In this document: in pieces, positions 9,436 through 17,367 of the stretch
How the letters are laid out: every line of letters begins with the position of its first letter
How positions within the stretch are numbered: the first letter of the stretch is position 1
NCBI RefSeq assembly: GCF_023823125.1
Contig: NZ_CP090949.1
Coordinates: 3,248,001 to 3,312,000 of the forward strand
Reading direction: 5' to 3'
Origin: Erythrobacter aurantius
GTDB lineage: Bacteria; Pseudomonadota; Alphaproteobacteria; Sphingomonadales; Sphingomonadaceae
DNA length: 64,000 nt
Translations under genes and position numbers: made by a program
Notes under the pieces: generated by a model
What the model was told of the DNA's origin: nothing
The model's database searches: none
Seen by the model: the letters and a program-made list of their open reading frames with translations, nothing else

Positions 9436-10524
9436 ATGGCAAAAGCCGCAATCCTTGAAACGCCGGGTCAAGGCCTGGTGATTGGCGAGGTCGAATATGC
9501 CGACCCCGCCCCGCACGAAGTCCTGATCGACACCAAGGCTTGCGGCCTGTGTCATTCGGACTTGCACTTCATCGACGGTGCTTATCCGCATCCGCTCCCC
9601 TGCATCCCCGGCCATGAGGCCGCGGGTGTGGTGCGCGCGGTCGGATCGGAAGTACGGTCAGTGAAGCCGGGCGATCACGTGGTTTCCTGTCTCAGCGCGT
9701 TCTGCGGCCAGTGCGAATTCTGCGTCACCGGGCGCATGGCGCTTTGCCTTGGCGGCAACACCCGCCGGGGCAAGGGCGAAGGCTCGCGCATCACTCGTGC
9801 GGGTGGCGATCCGGTCAACCAGATGCTCAACCTGTCGGCATTGTCGGAACAGATGCTGATCCACGAAAACGCCTGCGTCGCGATCGACAAGGACATGCCG
9901 CTGGATCGTGCCGCCGTGATCGGATGCGCGGTGACGACAGGGGCCGGCACGATCTTCAACGCCTGTAATGTGACGCCGGGCGAAAGCGTGCTGGTGGTCG
10001 GTTGCGGCGGTGTCGGCCTTGCGACAATCAACGCAGCCAAGATCGCCGGTGCCGGCAAGATCATCGCCGCCGATCCCCTGCCCGAAAAGCGTGCCTTGGC
10101 CGAAGTGCTGGGCGCGACGCACACTGTCGATGCCCTCGCCGATGGCGTGGTGCAGGAAATCATGGCGATTTCGAACGGCGGTGTCGACTGGGGGATCGAA
10201 GCAGTCGGACGTCAGGCGTCGGCGGATCTGGCGGTGGCGGCACTGCGCCGAGGCGGCACGGCTGTCATCCTCGGCATGATGCCGCTGGACTGCAAAGTCG
10301 GCCTTGGCGCGATGGACCTGCTAGGCGGCAAGAAGCTGATGGGCGCGATCATGGGCATGAACCACTTCCCGGTGGACTTGCCGCGCCTCGTCGACTTCTA
10401 CATGCGCGGCCTGCTTGATCTCGACACAATCATCGCCGAGCGGATCAGCCTTGAGGATGTGAATTCCGGCTTTGACAAGATGCGCGCCGGCCATTCCGCA
10501 CGCAGCGTGGTGGTGTTCGACTGA
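9436..10524 (+). CDS. Zinc-dependent alcohol dehydrogenase
   Basis: A 362-residue medium-chain dehydrogenase of the class III-like ADH group. The catalytic zinc is bound by the ACGLCHSD region (residues 35-42) and GHE at 59-61. Structural-zinc cysteines are at 90, 93, 96 and 104 (CGQCEFC, then C). The nucleotide-binding motif VVGCGGVG lies in the middle. A GAGAGAGGAAG ribosome binding site precedes the ATG. The TGATG junction with the kinase gene shows tight coupling. It would oxidise an alcohol made from, or feeding into, the acyl-CoA pathway of its neighbours. Confidence 0.9.
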   Translation: MAKAAILETPGQGLVIGEVEYADPAPHEVLIDTKACGLCHSDLHFIDGAYPHPLPCIPGHEAAGVVRAVGSEVRSVKPGDHVVSCLSAFCGQCEFCVTGRMALCLGGNTRRGKGEGSRITRAGGDPVNQMLNLSALSEQMLIHENACVAIDKDMPLDRAAVIGCAVTTGAGTIFNACNVTPGESVLVVGCGGVGLATINAAKIAGAGKIIAADPLPEKRALAEVLGATHTVDALADGVVQEIMAISNGGVDWGIEAVGRQASADLAVAALRRGGTAVILGMMPLDCKVGLGAMDLLGGKKLMGAIMGMNHFPVDLPRLVDFYMRGLLDLDTIIAERISLEDVNSGFDKMRAGHSARSVVVFD

Positions 10525-11618
10525 TGAGCAAGAACACCATGGGGATGCCCGATATCGATTTCGACAAGGAAATGGTGGGCACGGTCGAGGTGACCGAGCG
10601 CGACAAGCTCGATCTTGATCGGCTGACACAGTGGTTCGAAGCCAATGTCGAAGGGTTCGAAGGGCCGATCAGTTACACCAAGTTCAAGGGTGGCCAGTCC
10701 AACCCGACCTACAAGATCGAAACACCGGGGACAAACTACGTCCTGCGTCGCCAGCCATTCGGCAAGCTCCTGCCCAGTGCGCATGCGGTGGACCGCGAAT
10801 ACACCGCGATGACGGGCCTTTACCCGACCGGATTCCCCGTGCCGCGCACCTACGGGCTGTGCGAGGATCCGGAGGTGATCGGGTCAAAATTCTTCGTGAT
10901 GAGCATGGCCGATGGCCGTTCGCTCTGGAACGGTGCGCTGCCCGGCTGCACGCCCGAACAACGGCGCGAAATCTACCATTCGCTGATCGACACGATGGCG
11001 GACCTGCATCTGAACAAGCCGGACCAGATCGGGCTGGGCGACTATGGCAAGCCAACCGATTACTGCGCACGCCAGATCGCGCGCTGGTCGAAGCAGTACA
11101 AACTTTCCGAAACCGAGCACATGCCGCAGATGGAGCGGCTGATCGAATGGCTGCCCGAAACCATCCCGCCGCAGCATGAATCCTCTGTGGTGCATGGCGA
11201 TTACCGGCTCGACAATGTGATCTTCCACAAGACCGAAAACCGCATCATTGCCGTGCTCGACTGGGAACTGTCGACGCTGGGCGATCCGATCGCGGACTTC
11301 AGCTATTTGATGCTCAACTGGCACAATCCTGCCGATGGGCGCGCGGGACTGCTCGGATTGAATCTGGAAGAACTGGGCATCCCCTCACAGGACGAAGCGG
11401 TCGAGCGATATGTCGCACGCACGGGATACCCGGTTCCGCCGATGGACTGGTACTTCGCCTACAATTTGTTCCGCCTCGCCGGGATCATGCAGGGCATCAA
11501 GAAGCGCGTGATCGACGGCACCGCATCGTCCGCCCATGCGCAAGCCATGAGCGAGCGAGTGGCGCCATTGGTTGAGCGGGCCTACATGTTCGCCCGCGCC
11601 GCCGGAATGCCCGAATAG
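10524..11618 (+). CDS. APH-type phosphotransferase of acyl-CoA metabolism
   Basis: A 364-residue kinase-fold protein. The Brenner motif VVHGDYRLDNVIF and the metal-binding LDWELSTLGDPIADFSYLM are both intact, so it should be active. The N-terminal FKGGQSNPTYKI forms the glycine-rich loop. Proteins of this subgroup sit beside or are fused to acyl-CoA dehydrogenases, not aminoglycoside resistance genes. The known reaction in the family is phosphorylation of a 4-hydroxyacyl-CoA before dehydration to an enoyl-CoA. It overlaps the ADH stop by one base (TGATG) and ends four bases before the convergent protease gene. Confidence 0.85.
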   Translation: MSKNTMGMPDIDFDKEMVGTVEVTERDKLDLDRLTQWFEANVEGFEGPISYTKFKGGQSNPTYKIETPGTNYVLRRQPFGKLLPSAHAVDREYTAMTGLYPTGFPVPRTYGLCEDPEVIGSKFFVMSMADGRSLWNGALPGCTPEQRREIYHSLIDTMADLHLNKPDQIGLGDYGKPTDYCARQIARWSKQYKLSETEHMPQMERLIEWLPETIPPQHESSVVHGDYRLDNVIFHKTENRIIAVLDWELSTLGDPIADFSYLMLNWHNPADGRAGLLGLNLEELGIPSQDEAVERYVARTGYPVPPMDWYFAYNLFRLAGIMQGIKKRVIDGTASSAHAQAMSERVAPLVERAYMFARAAGMPE

Positions 11619-11622
11619 GCCG

Positions 11623-14061
11623 TCAGAATGACGATCCGAGCGTAATCAACGCGCCGATATCATCCGGGGCATTCTGGAAATGCCCCGGTTCGCTGCGGTA
11701 GAAGACGCTGGTTGATACCCGCCCGAACGGCAACTGCGCGCTCCAGTTGAATTCGCTCATGATCTCGCGCCCTTCCGGGGCGAGCGAGAGGCTCTGCCGT
11801 CCGAAGATCGCGCTTTCGGTAGCATAGTCATAGCCAACCGGAAGATCGAACTGGATCGCTCCCGCTGCTACCCGCACAGGCTGACTTACGCGCAGGCCTA
11901 TGCTGTCCCCGCTGAAGAAATTGCCACGCCGGGTTACATCGAAAGACCACGCCCGGGTTTCCACTTGCGACCCGGCACCGATCAACGATCCTCCGCGCGG
12001 AGCGGTAAAGCCGGCACGATAAGCCGCCCCAACTCGCCAGTTCGGGGCGATCGAGTAGCCGAACCGGCCATCAAGGAACACCGTATCGGCGCCCTCAAGA
12101 CCAAAAGCCGGATTGAAATGCGCGCCCAGCAGCGTGCCCTCTTCCGACAGCAGCGTTAGTGCGGCGGATGCGTCAAGCCCCTGCCAATTGCGATCCAGAG
12201 CAAGGCTGAATGTCGAAGTAGGACGACGCTCGCGAATGCCAAACATGATATCGCTCGCACGGCGATTGTCACCCAGCCAAGCCCGGCCACGCTCTGCCGA
12301 TACCGTGATCCCCCAGGCCCCGACCTCGTGTCGAGTTGCGAAGGCGAGCTCGCTGCTTTCGAGGAAGCCGGCATCACGCCCCGCTTCGGGTGCAATCAGG
12401 AACGCTGGTCGTTCCGCTCCCTGCAATTGGGCGACAAGGCCGCTCGCACCTTGCGACACCGCGAAACCCACCTGCATGTCGGGCGCAATGCGCGCCGCCA
12501 CCCGAGCCGCAAGCACGCGCGCACCCAGCGCATCATCAGGGGTGAGTTGCAGCGCCTCCGACCAGCCAAGCCCAGCGGCGCGCGGGCCTTCGCCTACCGT
12601 GATCGCCAGCGCCAGCGTTTCATTACCGGCTGCCCGGGTCAGACCACCGCGCCCGACCGCGCCTTGCAGCCGCTGGACCTGCGCGGCGTTGCGGGTTTGC
12701 CCGGTGAGGTCGACGCTATAGGCCCGGTCATAGCGATCGGTAACGATCGTGCTGATCGTCGCACCAGACAATGCGTCGCCCATTGCCGCCGAACCGATCG
12801 CGAAGTCATCGACCAGCGCCAGCGCCGATCCTGTCCCTGCGAGCGTTGTCGTCCCTTGTGGCTGAAACGCGCGGGCGATGTCGAGAATGCCGGTGCCGAA
12901 CACATTGTCCGTTCCAGTCGCCCCCGCGTCGCGGGCGGTGGCCAACAGGATTTCGACGATCTCTTCGCCTGTCAGATTTGGAAACGCCTGCGCCAGCAGC
13001 GCGACCGCCCCGGCGACTTGAGGTGCTGCGAAGCTGGTGCCGGAAAACAGCGTGACGAATTGCTGGCCATCAATGGTTTCGACAAACAGCTCGCCATTGT
13101 CGTAGACGCAGCAAATCCTTTCGCCCCTCGCAGAGATAAAGGACGCTGCAGAATTGCCCGCGCGGTTGCTGAAGTCGGAAAATGCCCCGTCTTCGTCGAT
13201 CGAGCCGACAATGATGACATTTCCGCCCCCCACTTCGAGCAGGCTGGTGGCAAACGGATCGGGTTGATTGGGGTCGATCCCCGGCTCGCTTCCATCGCCG
13301 CCATTCCCTGCGGAAATCACCACGACAATGCCCGCAGCTGCGGCCCGGCCGACGGCATTGCGCAATTGCGAAGTTGCCGGGCTGCCGCCGAGGCTAAGAT
13401 TGATGACTGTCGCGCCTGACGAGATCGCAAGATCCAGCCCCGCGGCAATGTTGGCGTCGCTGAAAGTGCAGCCGAGTGTCGGGTCTTGCGGTGTGTCTGA
13501 TCCGCAAGAACCGGGCGTGTCCGCACGAATCGCCAATACCTGAGCGTCGAAAGCGATGCCCAGCACGCCGCTGTTGTTGCGCGCTGCCGCCGCGACGAGT
13601 GCGACATTGGTGCCGTGATCGTCTTCGGGATCGACGCCCCGGCTGCCTGCGACATCACGCGAATTCGGGTGCACCCGCCCGGCAAATTCGGGGCTGTCAC
13701 TGTCGATGCCGCTGTCGATAACAGCGATGATTTCGCCCGATCCGGTTGCGCCGTCCTGCCAGGCCTCGATTGCGCCATGAAAACCCGGCCCGTCCGAACG
13801 CCGGAATTCCGCAGTGTCGAAATTGGTCGTGGGAGGAGGTGGCGGAGGAGGAGGCGGCGGAGGAGGCGGAGGGGGTGGCAGCATGGTCATCGGCGGCATA
13901 CCGCCACCCCCGCCTCCGCATGCGCTCAGCGCCGCGCAGGCGACAGCCGCTGCGACCACTTTCCAGCGGATCGGAGCGTCTGGTTCACATATCGGTGGCT
14001 CGGAGCCGATCGGCTGCCCGTCGAAATCGCATGTTGGATAAGTCCCGGAGGTCTCGGGCAT
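11623..14061 (-). CDS. S8 subtilase autotransporter
   Basis: An 812-residue exported protease. Residues 1-30 are polar and come before a hydrophobic segment ending LSACGGGGGG, which looks like a lipobox. A run of about 16 prolines follows. The subtilisin triad is present: Asp in VIDSGID, His in DDHGTNVA and Ser in FSGTSFAAPQVAGA. The last 270 or so residues alternate like outer-membrane strands (GRFGYSIAPNWRVGAAYRAG) and end in ITLGSSF with terminal Phe, as in autotransporter barrels. The start is supported by AAGGA eight bases upstream. The lipobox with an autotransporter barrel is unusual. It may be cleaved to release a protease. Confidence 0.85.
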   Translation of the reverse strand: MPETSGTYPTCDFDGQPIGSEPPICEPDAPIRWKVVAAAVACAALSACGGGGGGMPPMTMLPPPPPPPPPPPPPPPPTTNFDTAEFRRSDGPGFHGAIEAWQDGATGSGEIIAVIDSGIDSDSPEFAGRVHPNSRDVAGSRGVDPEDDHGTNVALVAAAARNNSGVLGIAFDAQVLAIRADTPGSCGSDTPQDPTLGCTFSDANIAAGLDLAISSGATVINLSLGGSPATSQLRNAVGRAAAAGIVVVISAGNGGDGSEPGIDPNQPDPFATSLLEVGGGNVIIVGSIDEDGAFSDFSNRAGNSAASFISARGERICCVYDNGELFVETIDGQQFVTLFSGTSFAAPQVAGAVALLAQAFPNLTGEEIVEILLATARDAGATGTDNVFGTGILDIARAFQPQGTTTLAGTGSALALVDDFAIGSAAMGDALSGATISTIVTDRYDRAYSVDLTGQTRNAAQVQRLQGAVGRGGLTRAAGNETLALAITVGEGPRAAGLGWSEALQLTPDDALGARVLAARVAARIAPDMQVGFAVSQGASGLVAQLQGAERPAFLIAPEAGRDAGFLESSELAFATRHEVGAWGITVSAERGRAWLGDNRRASDIMFGIRERRPTSTFSLALDRNWQGLDASAALTLLSEEGTLLGAHFNPAFGLEGADTVFLDGRFGYSIAPNWRVGAAYRAGFTAPRGGSLIGAGSQVETRAWSFDVTRRGNFFSGDSIGLRVSQPVRVAAGAIQFDLPVGYDYATESAIFGRQSLSLAPEGREIMSEFNWSAQLPFGRVSTSVFYRSEPGHFQNAPDDIGALITLGSSF
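13832..13880. repeat. Low-complexity GGN tract encoding polyproline
   Basis: About 49 bases of GGA/GGC/GGT triplets on the plus strand, read as CCN on the minus strand. They encode the proline run between the lipobox region and the protease domain of the subtilase autotransporter. The codons are mixed, so single-base slippage is not expected, but triplet number could vary between strains. Confidence 0.8.
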
Positions 14062-14257
14062 AATCGTCTTCCTTCACCACTACCCCCAGCACCCTAGTCA
14101 TAGTCAGATGGCAGCACTTCTTACAAGCCCCTCGGCACAATGACTTATGGCCGAACTCAGCAGCGGTTCGCGCAACGCCCTTGCCGTGCAATGCGGCTCT
14201 CGCTAGCAGCTTTCATCAGAACCAACCGGCCTACGCGCCGCTCCAACGGAAACCAGC

Positions 14258-15094
14258 ATGACCGACAGCCTTATCTCCCAGATCGAAGAAGCTTGGGAAA
14301 ACCGCAGCGAGATCACCCCTGGCAGCGATGTCCGCCACGCTGTCGGAGAGGCGCTGACCATGCTCGACAATGGCGAAGTCCGCGTGGCAGAGCCTGACGG
14401 CAATGGGGGCTGGAAAGTCAACCAGTGGCTCAAGAAAGCAGTGCTGTTGTCGTTCCGCCTGAACGACAACCGCGTGATGGAAACCGCTGCGGGCGGCGAG
14501 ACAGCCTATGACAAGGTGCCGATCAAGTTCGCGGGTTGGGGCGAAAGCCGGTTTCGGGAAGCCGGATTTCGTGTGGTCCCAGGCGCGGTCGTGCGGCGCG
14601 GCAGTTTCATCGGCAAGGGCGCGGTGCTCATGCCCAGCTTCGTGAACATTGGAGCCTATGTCGGCGAAGGCACGATGATCGACACCTGGGCCACCGTCGG
14701 CTCCTGCGCGCAGATCGGCGCGAACGTCCATATTTCGGGCGGTGCGGGGATTGGCGGCGTGCTTGAGCCGCTGCAGGCGGAACCCGTCATCATCGGCGAC
14801 GGAGCCTTCATCGGCGCGCGCGCCGAAGTGGCCGAAGGTGTCCGTGTAGGCGAAGGCGCTGTGCTTTCGATGGGCGTGTATCTGGGCGCATCGACAAAGA
14901 TCGTCGATCGCGCCACCGGCGAAGTGCACATGGGCGAAGTCCCGCCCTATGCCGTCGTGGTGCCCGGCAACCTGCCCGGCAAGCCTCTGCCAGACGGTTC
15001 ACCCGGCCCCTCGCTCTATTGCGCCGTGATCGTCAAGACCGTTGACGCGCAGACCCGCTCCAAGACCGGAATCAACGAACTTTTGCGCGACTGA
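14258..15094 (+). CDS. dapD: 2,3,4,5-tetrahydropyridine-2,6-dicarboxylate N-succinyltransferase
   Basis: A 278-residue DapD, which succinylates tetrahydrodipicolinate in the lysine/diaminopimelate pathway. An alpha-helical N-terminal domain (about 1-95) leads into a left-handed beta-helix of hexapeptide repeats ([20 protein letters not shown], then [20 protein letters not shown]). The C-terminal [14 protein letters not shown] and [19 protein letters not shown] match the family. Length is typical. It is divergent from the subtilase gene with 196 bases between them. No terminator was seen after it before the small EcfG-type gene. Confidence 0.96.
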   Translation: MTDSLISQIEEAWENRSEITPGSDVRHAVGEALTMLDNGEVRVAEPDGNGGWKVNQWLKKAVLLSFRLNDNRVMETAAGGETAYDKVPIKFAGWGESRFREAGFRVVPGAVVRRGSFIGKGAVLMPSFVNIGAYVGEGTMIDTWATVGSCAQIGANVHISGGAGIGGVLEPLQAEPVIIGDGAFIGARAEVAEGVRVGEGAVLSMGVYLGASTKIVDRATGEVHMGEVPPYAVVVPGNLPGKPLPDGSPGPSLYCAVIVKTVDAQTRSKTGINELLRD

Positions 15095-15118
15095 GCCACG
15101 CCCGGCCACTACGATTCA

Positions 15119-15143
15119 GGAACAGGACCAAGGTACTCCCGTT
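15119..15143 (+). promoter_or_regulatory. EcfG-type general stress promoter
   Basis: GGAAC at 15119-15123, a 16-base spacer and CGTT at 15140-15143 fit the alphaproteobacterial EcfG consensus GGAAC-N16/17-CGTT exactly. The -10 element ends 32 bases before the ATG of the 50-residue membrane protein, giving a plausible short leader with its own ribosome binding site. Confidence 0.7.
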
Positions 15144-15175
15144 GATCAATAGGACCAACAATCAAGGGAGCCCCC

Positions 15176-15328
15176 ATGGCCGAACAAAACGAACCCATCC
15201 ACATCGAAGACGACGACGCACGCGCTGCACATACAACGGGCTATATGCGCTATGTACTCGGCATCGGATTGCTGATCGCTATCGTCGCGATGTCGATCGT
15301 ATGGATCATTCCGGCGCTTTCGAACTGA
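15176..15328 (+). CDS. 50-residue single-pass membrane protein
   Basis: A short gene. AAGGGAG at 15164-15170 is an ideal ribosome binding site, and TGA ends the frame at 15326-15328. The product has an acidic N-terminus (EQNEPIHIEDDDARAA) and one transmembrane helix at about 26-46 (VLGIGLLIAIVAMSIVWIIP), so it is probably anchored with its N-terminus in the cytoplasm. I do not recognise a family. The upstream EcfG-type promoter suggests induction by the general stress response. It may be transcribed with the cupin_5 and DoxX-like genes that follow. Confidence 0.8.
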   Translation: MAEQNEPIHIEDDDARAAHTTGYMRYVLGIGLLIAIVAMSIVWIIPALSN

Positions 15329-15350
15329 AGACGCCAAGGACAAATGCCGG

Positions 15351-15809
15351 ATGACAAACGCCGACCGTCTTATCGAGCGTTTGCAACTGGCGCCCCATCC
15401 CGAGGGTGGATGGTACCGCGAAACCTGGCGGGCAGAGCCTGACAACGAAGGTCGCGCAAGAGGAACGGCGATCCTGTTCCTTCTCAAATCCGGCGAAGCA
15501 TCGCATTGGCACAAGGTCGATGCGGATGAGCTCTGGCTCTGGCAGGATGGCGATCCACTCGAACTGTCAATCGCACAGACCGATATCGGACCGGTGCGGA
15601 AAGTAACGCTTGGCCGTGACATTGCGGATGGCCAATGTCTGCAGGGCATAGTCCCGGCAGGAGCATGGCAGGCTGCCAGTGCGTCACCTGCGCCAGAATC
15701 CGATCATGGCTATACTTTGGTCAGCTGCATTGTCGTGCCGGGATTCGATTTCGCGGGCTTTGTGCTTGCGGCCCCCGGATGGGAACCGGGCAAGAAGGAA
15801 CAATCATGA
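15351..15809 (+). CDS. Cupin_5 (DUF985) family protein
   Basis: A 152-residue protein of the cupin_5 group. Typical segments are LQLAPHPEGGWYRETWR near the N-terminus, AILFLLKSGEASHWHKVDADELWLWQDG in the middle (the putative metal-binding barrel face), and GAWQAASASP. The reaction of this family is not established. It follows the 50-residue membrane protein by 22 bases and overlaps the next gene by ATGA, so the three probably share a transcript. Confidence 0.88.
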   Translation: MTNADRLIERLQLAPHPEGGWYRETWRAEPDNEGRARGTAILFLLKSGEASHWHKVDADELWLWQDGDPLELSIAQTDIGPVRKVTLGRDIADGQCLQGIVPAGAWQAASASPAPESDHGYTLVSCIVVPGFDFAGFVLAAPGWEPGKKEQS

Positions 15810-16207
15810 TCCGAACCGCGCTTCGCCTGCTTCTGGCCGCTTTTTATGCCTTTGCCGGCTACATGCACATTGCGCAGCCGACGCCTTTCCTGTCGATCAT
15901 GCCAGCAGCGATCCCCTATCCCGAAGCCATCGTGTTCTGGACGGGTATTGCCGAGATTCTCGGCGCCATCGCGCTTGTGCAGCCGTTCAGCCCGGCTTTG
16001 CGGCGCGCAGGGGGGATTGGCCTTGCCCTATACGCGCTGTGCGTATGGCCTGCGAACATCAATCATTTCATCATGGATATGGCGCGCGAAGATCAAGGCT
16101 TAGGCCTTGGCTATCACATTCCGCGCATGATCGCCCAACCAATCATCATCGGGTGGGCATTATGGGCAGGGGAAATCCCCCTGCGGCGGAAGGCCAGCAA
16201 CGCGTAA
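15806..16207 (+). CDS. DoxX-like four-helix membrane protein
   Basis: A 133-residue protein with four hydrophobic helices, at roughly 3-20, 43-62, 67-86 and 108-126. The pattern AAFYAFAGYMHIAQP, FWTGIAEILGAIAL and ALYALCVWPANINHF resembles DoxX-like proteins. ATG 15806 overlaps the cupin_5 stop (ATGA) with AAGGAA just upstream, which fixes the start. The frame is open further upstream, but that part is out-of-frame translation of the cupin gene. No function is assigned. Confidence 0.8.
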   Translation: MIRTALRLLLAAFYAFAGYMHIAQPTPFLSIMPAAIPYPEAIVFWTGIAEILGAIALVQPFSPALRRAGGIGLALYALCVWPANINHFIMDMAREDQGLGLGYHIPRMIAQPIIIGWALWAGEIPLRRKASNA

Positions 16208-16253
16208 CCGTCAGGAAACAGCGCCACTGGCCTGCCGTTTGAGGCAAAGCCTC

Positions 16254-16505
16254 TTAGCTGAGGTGCTTGGAAACAGCAGCCGTCATCTTGAACATCGAGA
16301 TCTGGTCCTTGCCGATCACTGCGCCCAGCTTGGCGTCGGGATTGATCTGACGCTTGTCCTTCGAATCCTGCAGGCCGTTGGCCTTGATGTATTCCCACAC
16401 CTTCGAAGTCACTTCGGCGCGGGTCATCGGGCCTTTGCCGATCACCGCTTCGAGGTCGCCCGAAAGTTGCACCGGCTTCTGCAGTGCATTCGTTTTGCCA
16501 GCCAT
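16254..16505 (-). CDS. SWIB/MDM2 domain mini-protein
   Basis: An 83-residue protein made almost entirely of one SWIB domain. Features are LQKPVQLSGDLEAVIG, MTRAEVTSKVWEYIKANGLQD, the basic KDKRQINPDAKL and the C-terminal FKMTAAVSKHL. SWIB is mainly a eukaryotic chromatin-remodelling domain and in bacteria is best known from Chlamydiae and some Proteobacteria. Here it has no fusion partner. It is a single gene between the convergent DoxX-like gene and the PEBP gene on its own strand. A role in nucleoid or topoisomerase binding is possible but not shown. Confidence 0.9.
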   Translation of the reverse strand: MAGKTNALQKPVQLSGDLEAVIGKGPMTRAEVTSKVWEYIKANGLQDSKDKRQINPDAKLGAVIGKDQISMFKMTAAVSKHLS

Positions 16506-16554
16506 GGTTAGTCTCCCTTGATGTTATGGCAGGTTGTCAGAAATCTTCATCTTC

Positions 16555-17124
16555 CTACGCCTCGTCATCGGCAGAACCGCCGGTGTAAGGCGCGTGGATC
16601 ACGGCGCAACCGGTAACAAAGCCCTTGATCGCGCCCAGCACGTCGTCGCGACTTGCTCCGGGCATCAGCGTCAAAGGTAGTTCGGTTGCGAAAATCTGGA
16701 ATACGTAGTGGCGCGTCTCGCCTTCGGGCGGAGCGGGCAGCAGCCATTCGGAATTGCCGAGCGCATTCTTCCCTGCACGAGGTGGTACTTCGCCTTCGAG
16801 AAGCTTTCCCTTCTGGCCCGGCAGTCCCCACACCAGCCAATGGCACGCAGGAGTATCGCCGGCGCTCGAAGCGTCTTCGACGATAATGATCAGTTCCTGC
16901 GATCCGGGAGGGGGCGCACTCCACTCCAGCGGAGGAGCAACGGCATCTTCTTCCTCGGCAGTAAAACACGGGTCGAGCGCTTCACCGGAATCGAAAGCCG
17001 GGCTGGTCAGTGCGAACCCGCCACGCCCAAGCGTCTTGGCATCCCCCAGGCTTGCAATTGCAAGGCCGGGGTGACGCGCCGCCGGGGGCAGTTTGGGCGC
17101 AAGCCATTCGGGCAGGTCAGGCAT
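16555..17124 (-). CDS. YbhB/YbcL family (PEBP-like) protein
   Basis: A 189-residue phosphatidylethanolamine-binding-protein-like protein of the YbhB/YbcL type. Signature parts are APPLEWSAPPPGSQELIIIVEDASSA (ligand-pocket Asp and Pro region), CHWLVWGLP and HYVFQIFATELPL. No signal peptide is seen, so it is likely cytoplasmic. Some bacterial members inhibit kinases or proteases, but no role is evident here. It is followed by the SWIB gene 49 bases downstream on the same strand. Confidence 0.88.
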   Translation of the reverse strand: MPDLPEWLAPKLPPAARHPGLAIASLGDAKTLGRGGFALTSPAFDSGEALDPCFTAEEEDAVAPPLEWSAPPPGSQELIIIVEDASSAGDTPACHWLVWGLPGQKGKLLEGEVPPRAGKNALGNSEWLLPAPPEGETRHYVFQIFATELPLTLMPGASRDDVLGAIKGFVTGCAVIHAPYTGGSADDEA

Positions 17125-17367
17125 GATTCTGTCTTTCCATGACCTCGTTGCTAGTCGGAACAGATGCCCAAAACGAGGGAGATCGCCGGGATTTGCCCCC
17201 GCTTCTGGGGAAAACCCCGCGAAATGTGAACGAATTCAAACACAGTCCCGGCTTTTTTGGTCGTGGACAAGCTCGTTCGCTTGCAGTTTGCAAAGCGCCG
17301 ATGCATAAAACCCGACGCCTGCTGAGGCTATCTGTATCGGTTTCTTGCCCGGAGTCGCGTCCATCTC

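Noticed and set aside
16241..16253. Small GAGGC/GCCTC hairpin between the DoxX-like and SWIB genes as terminator.
   Set aside because: Only 5 bp with a three-base loop and two Ts; too weak to call.
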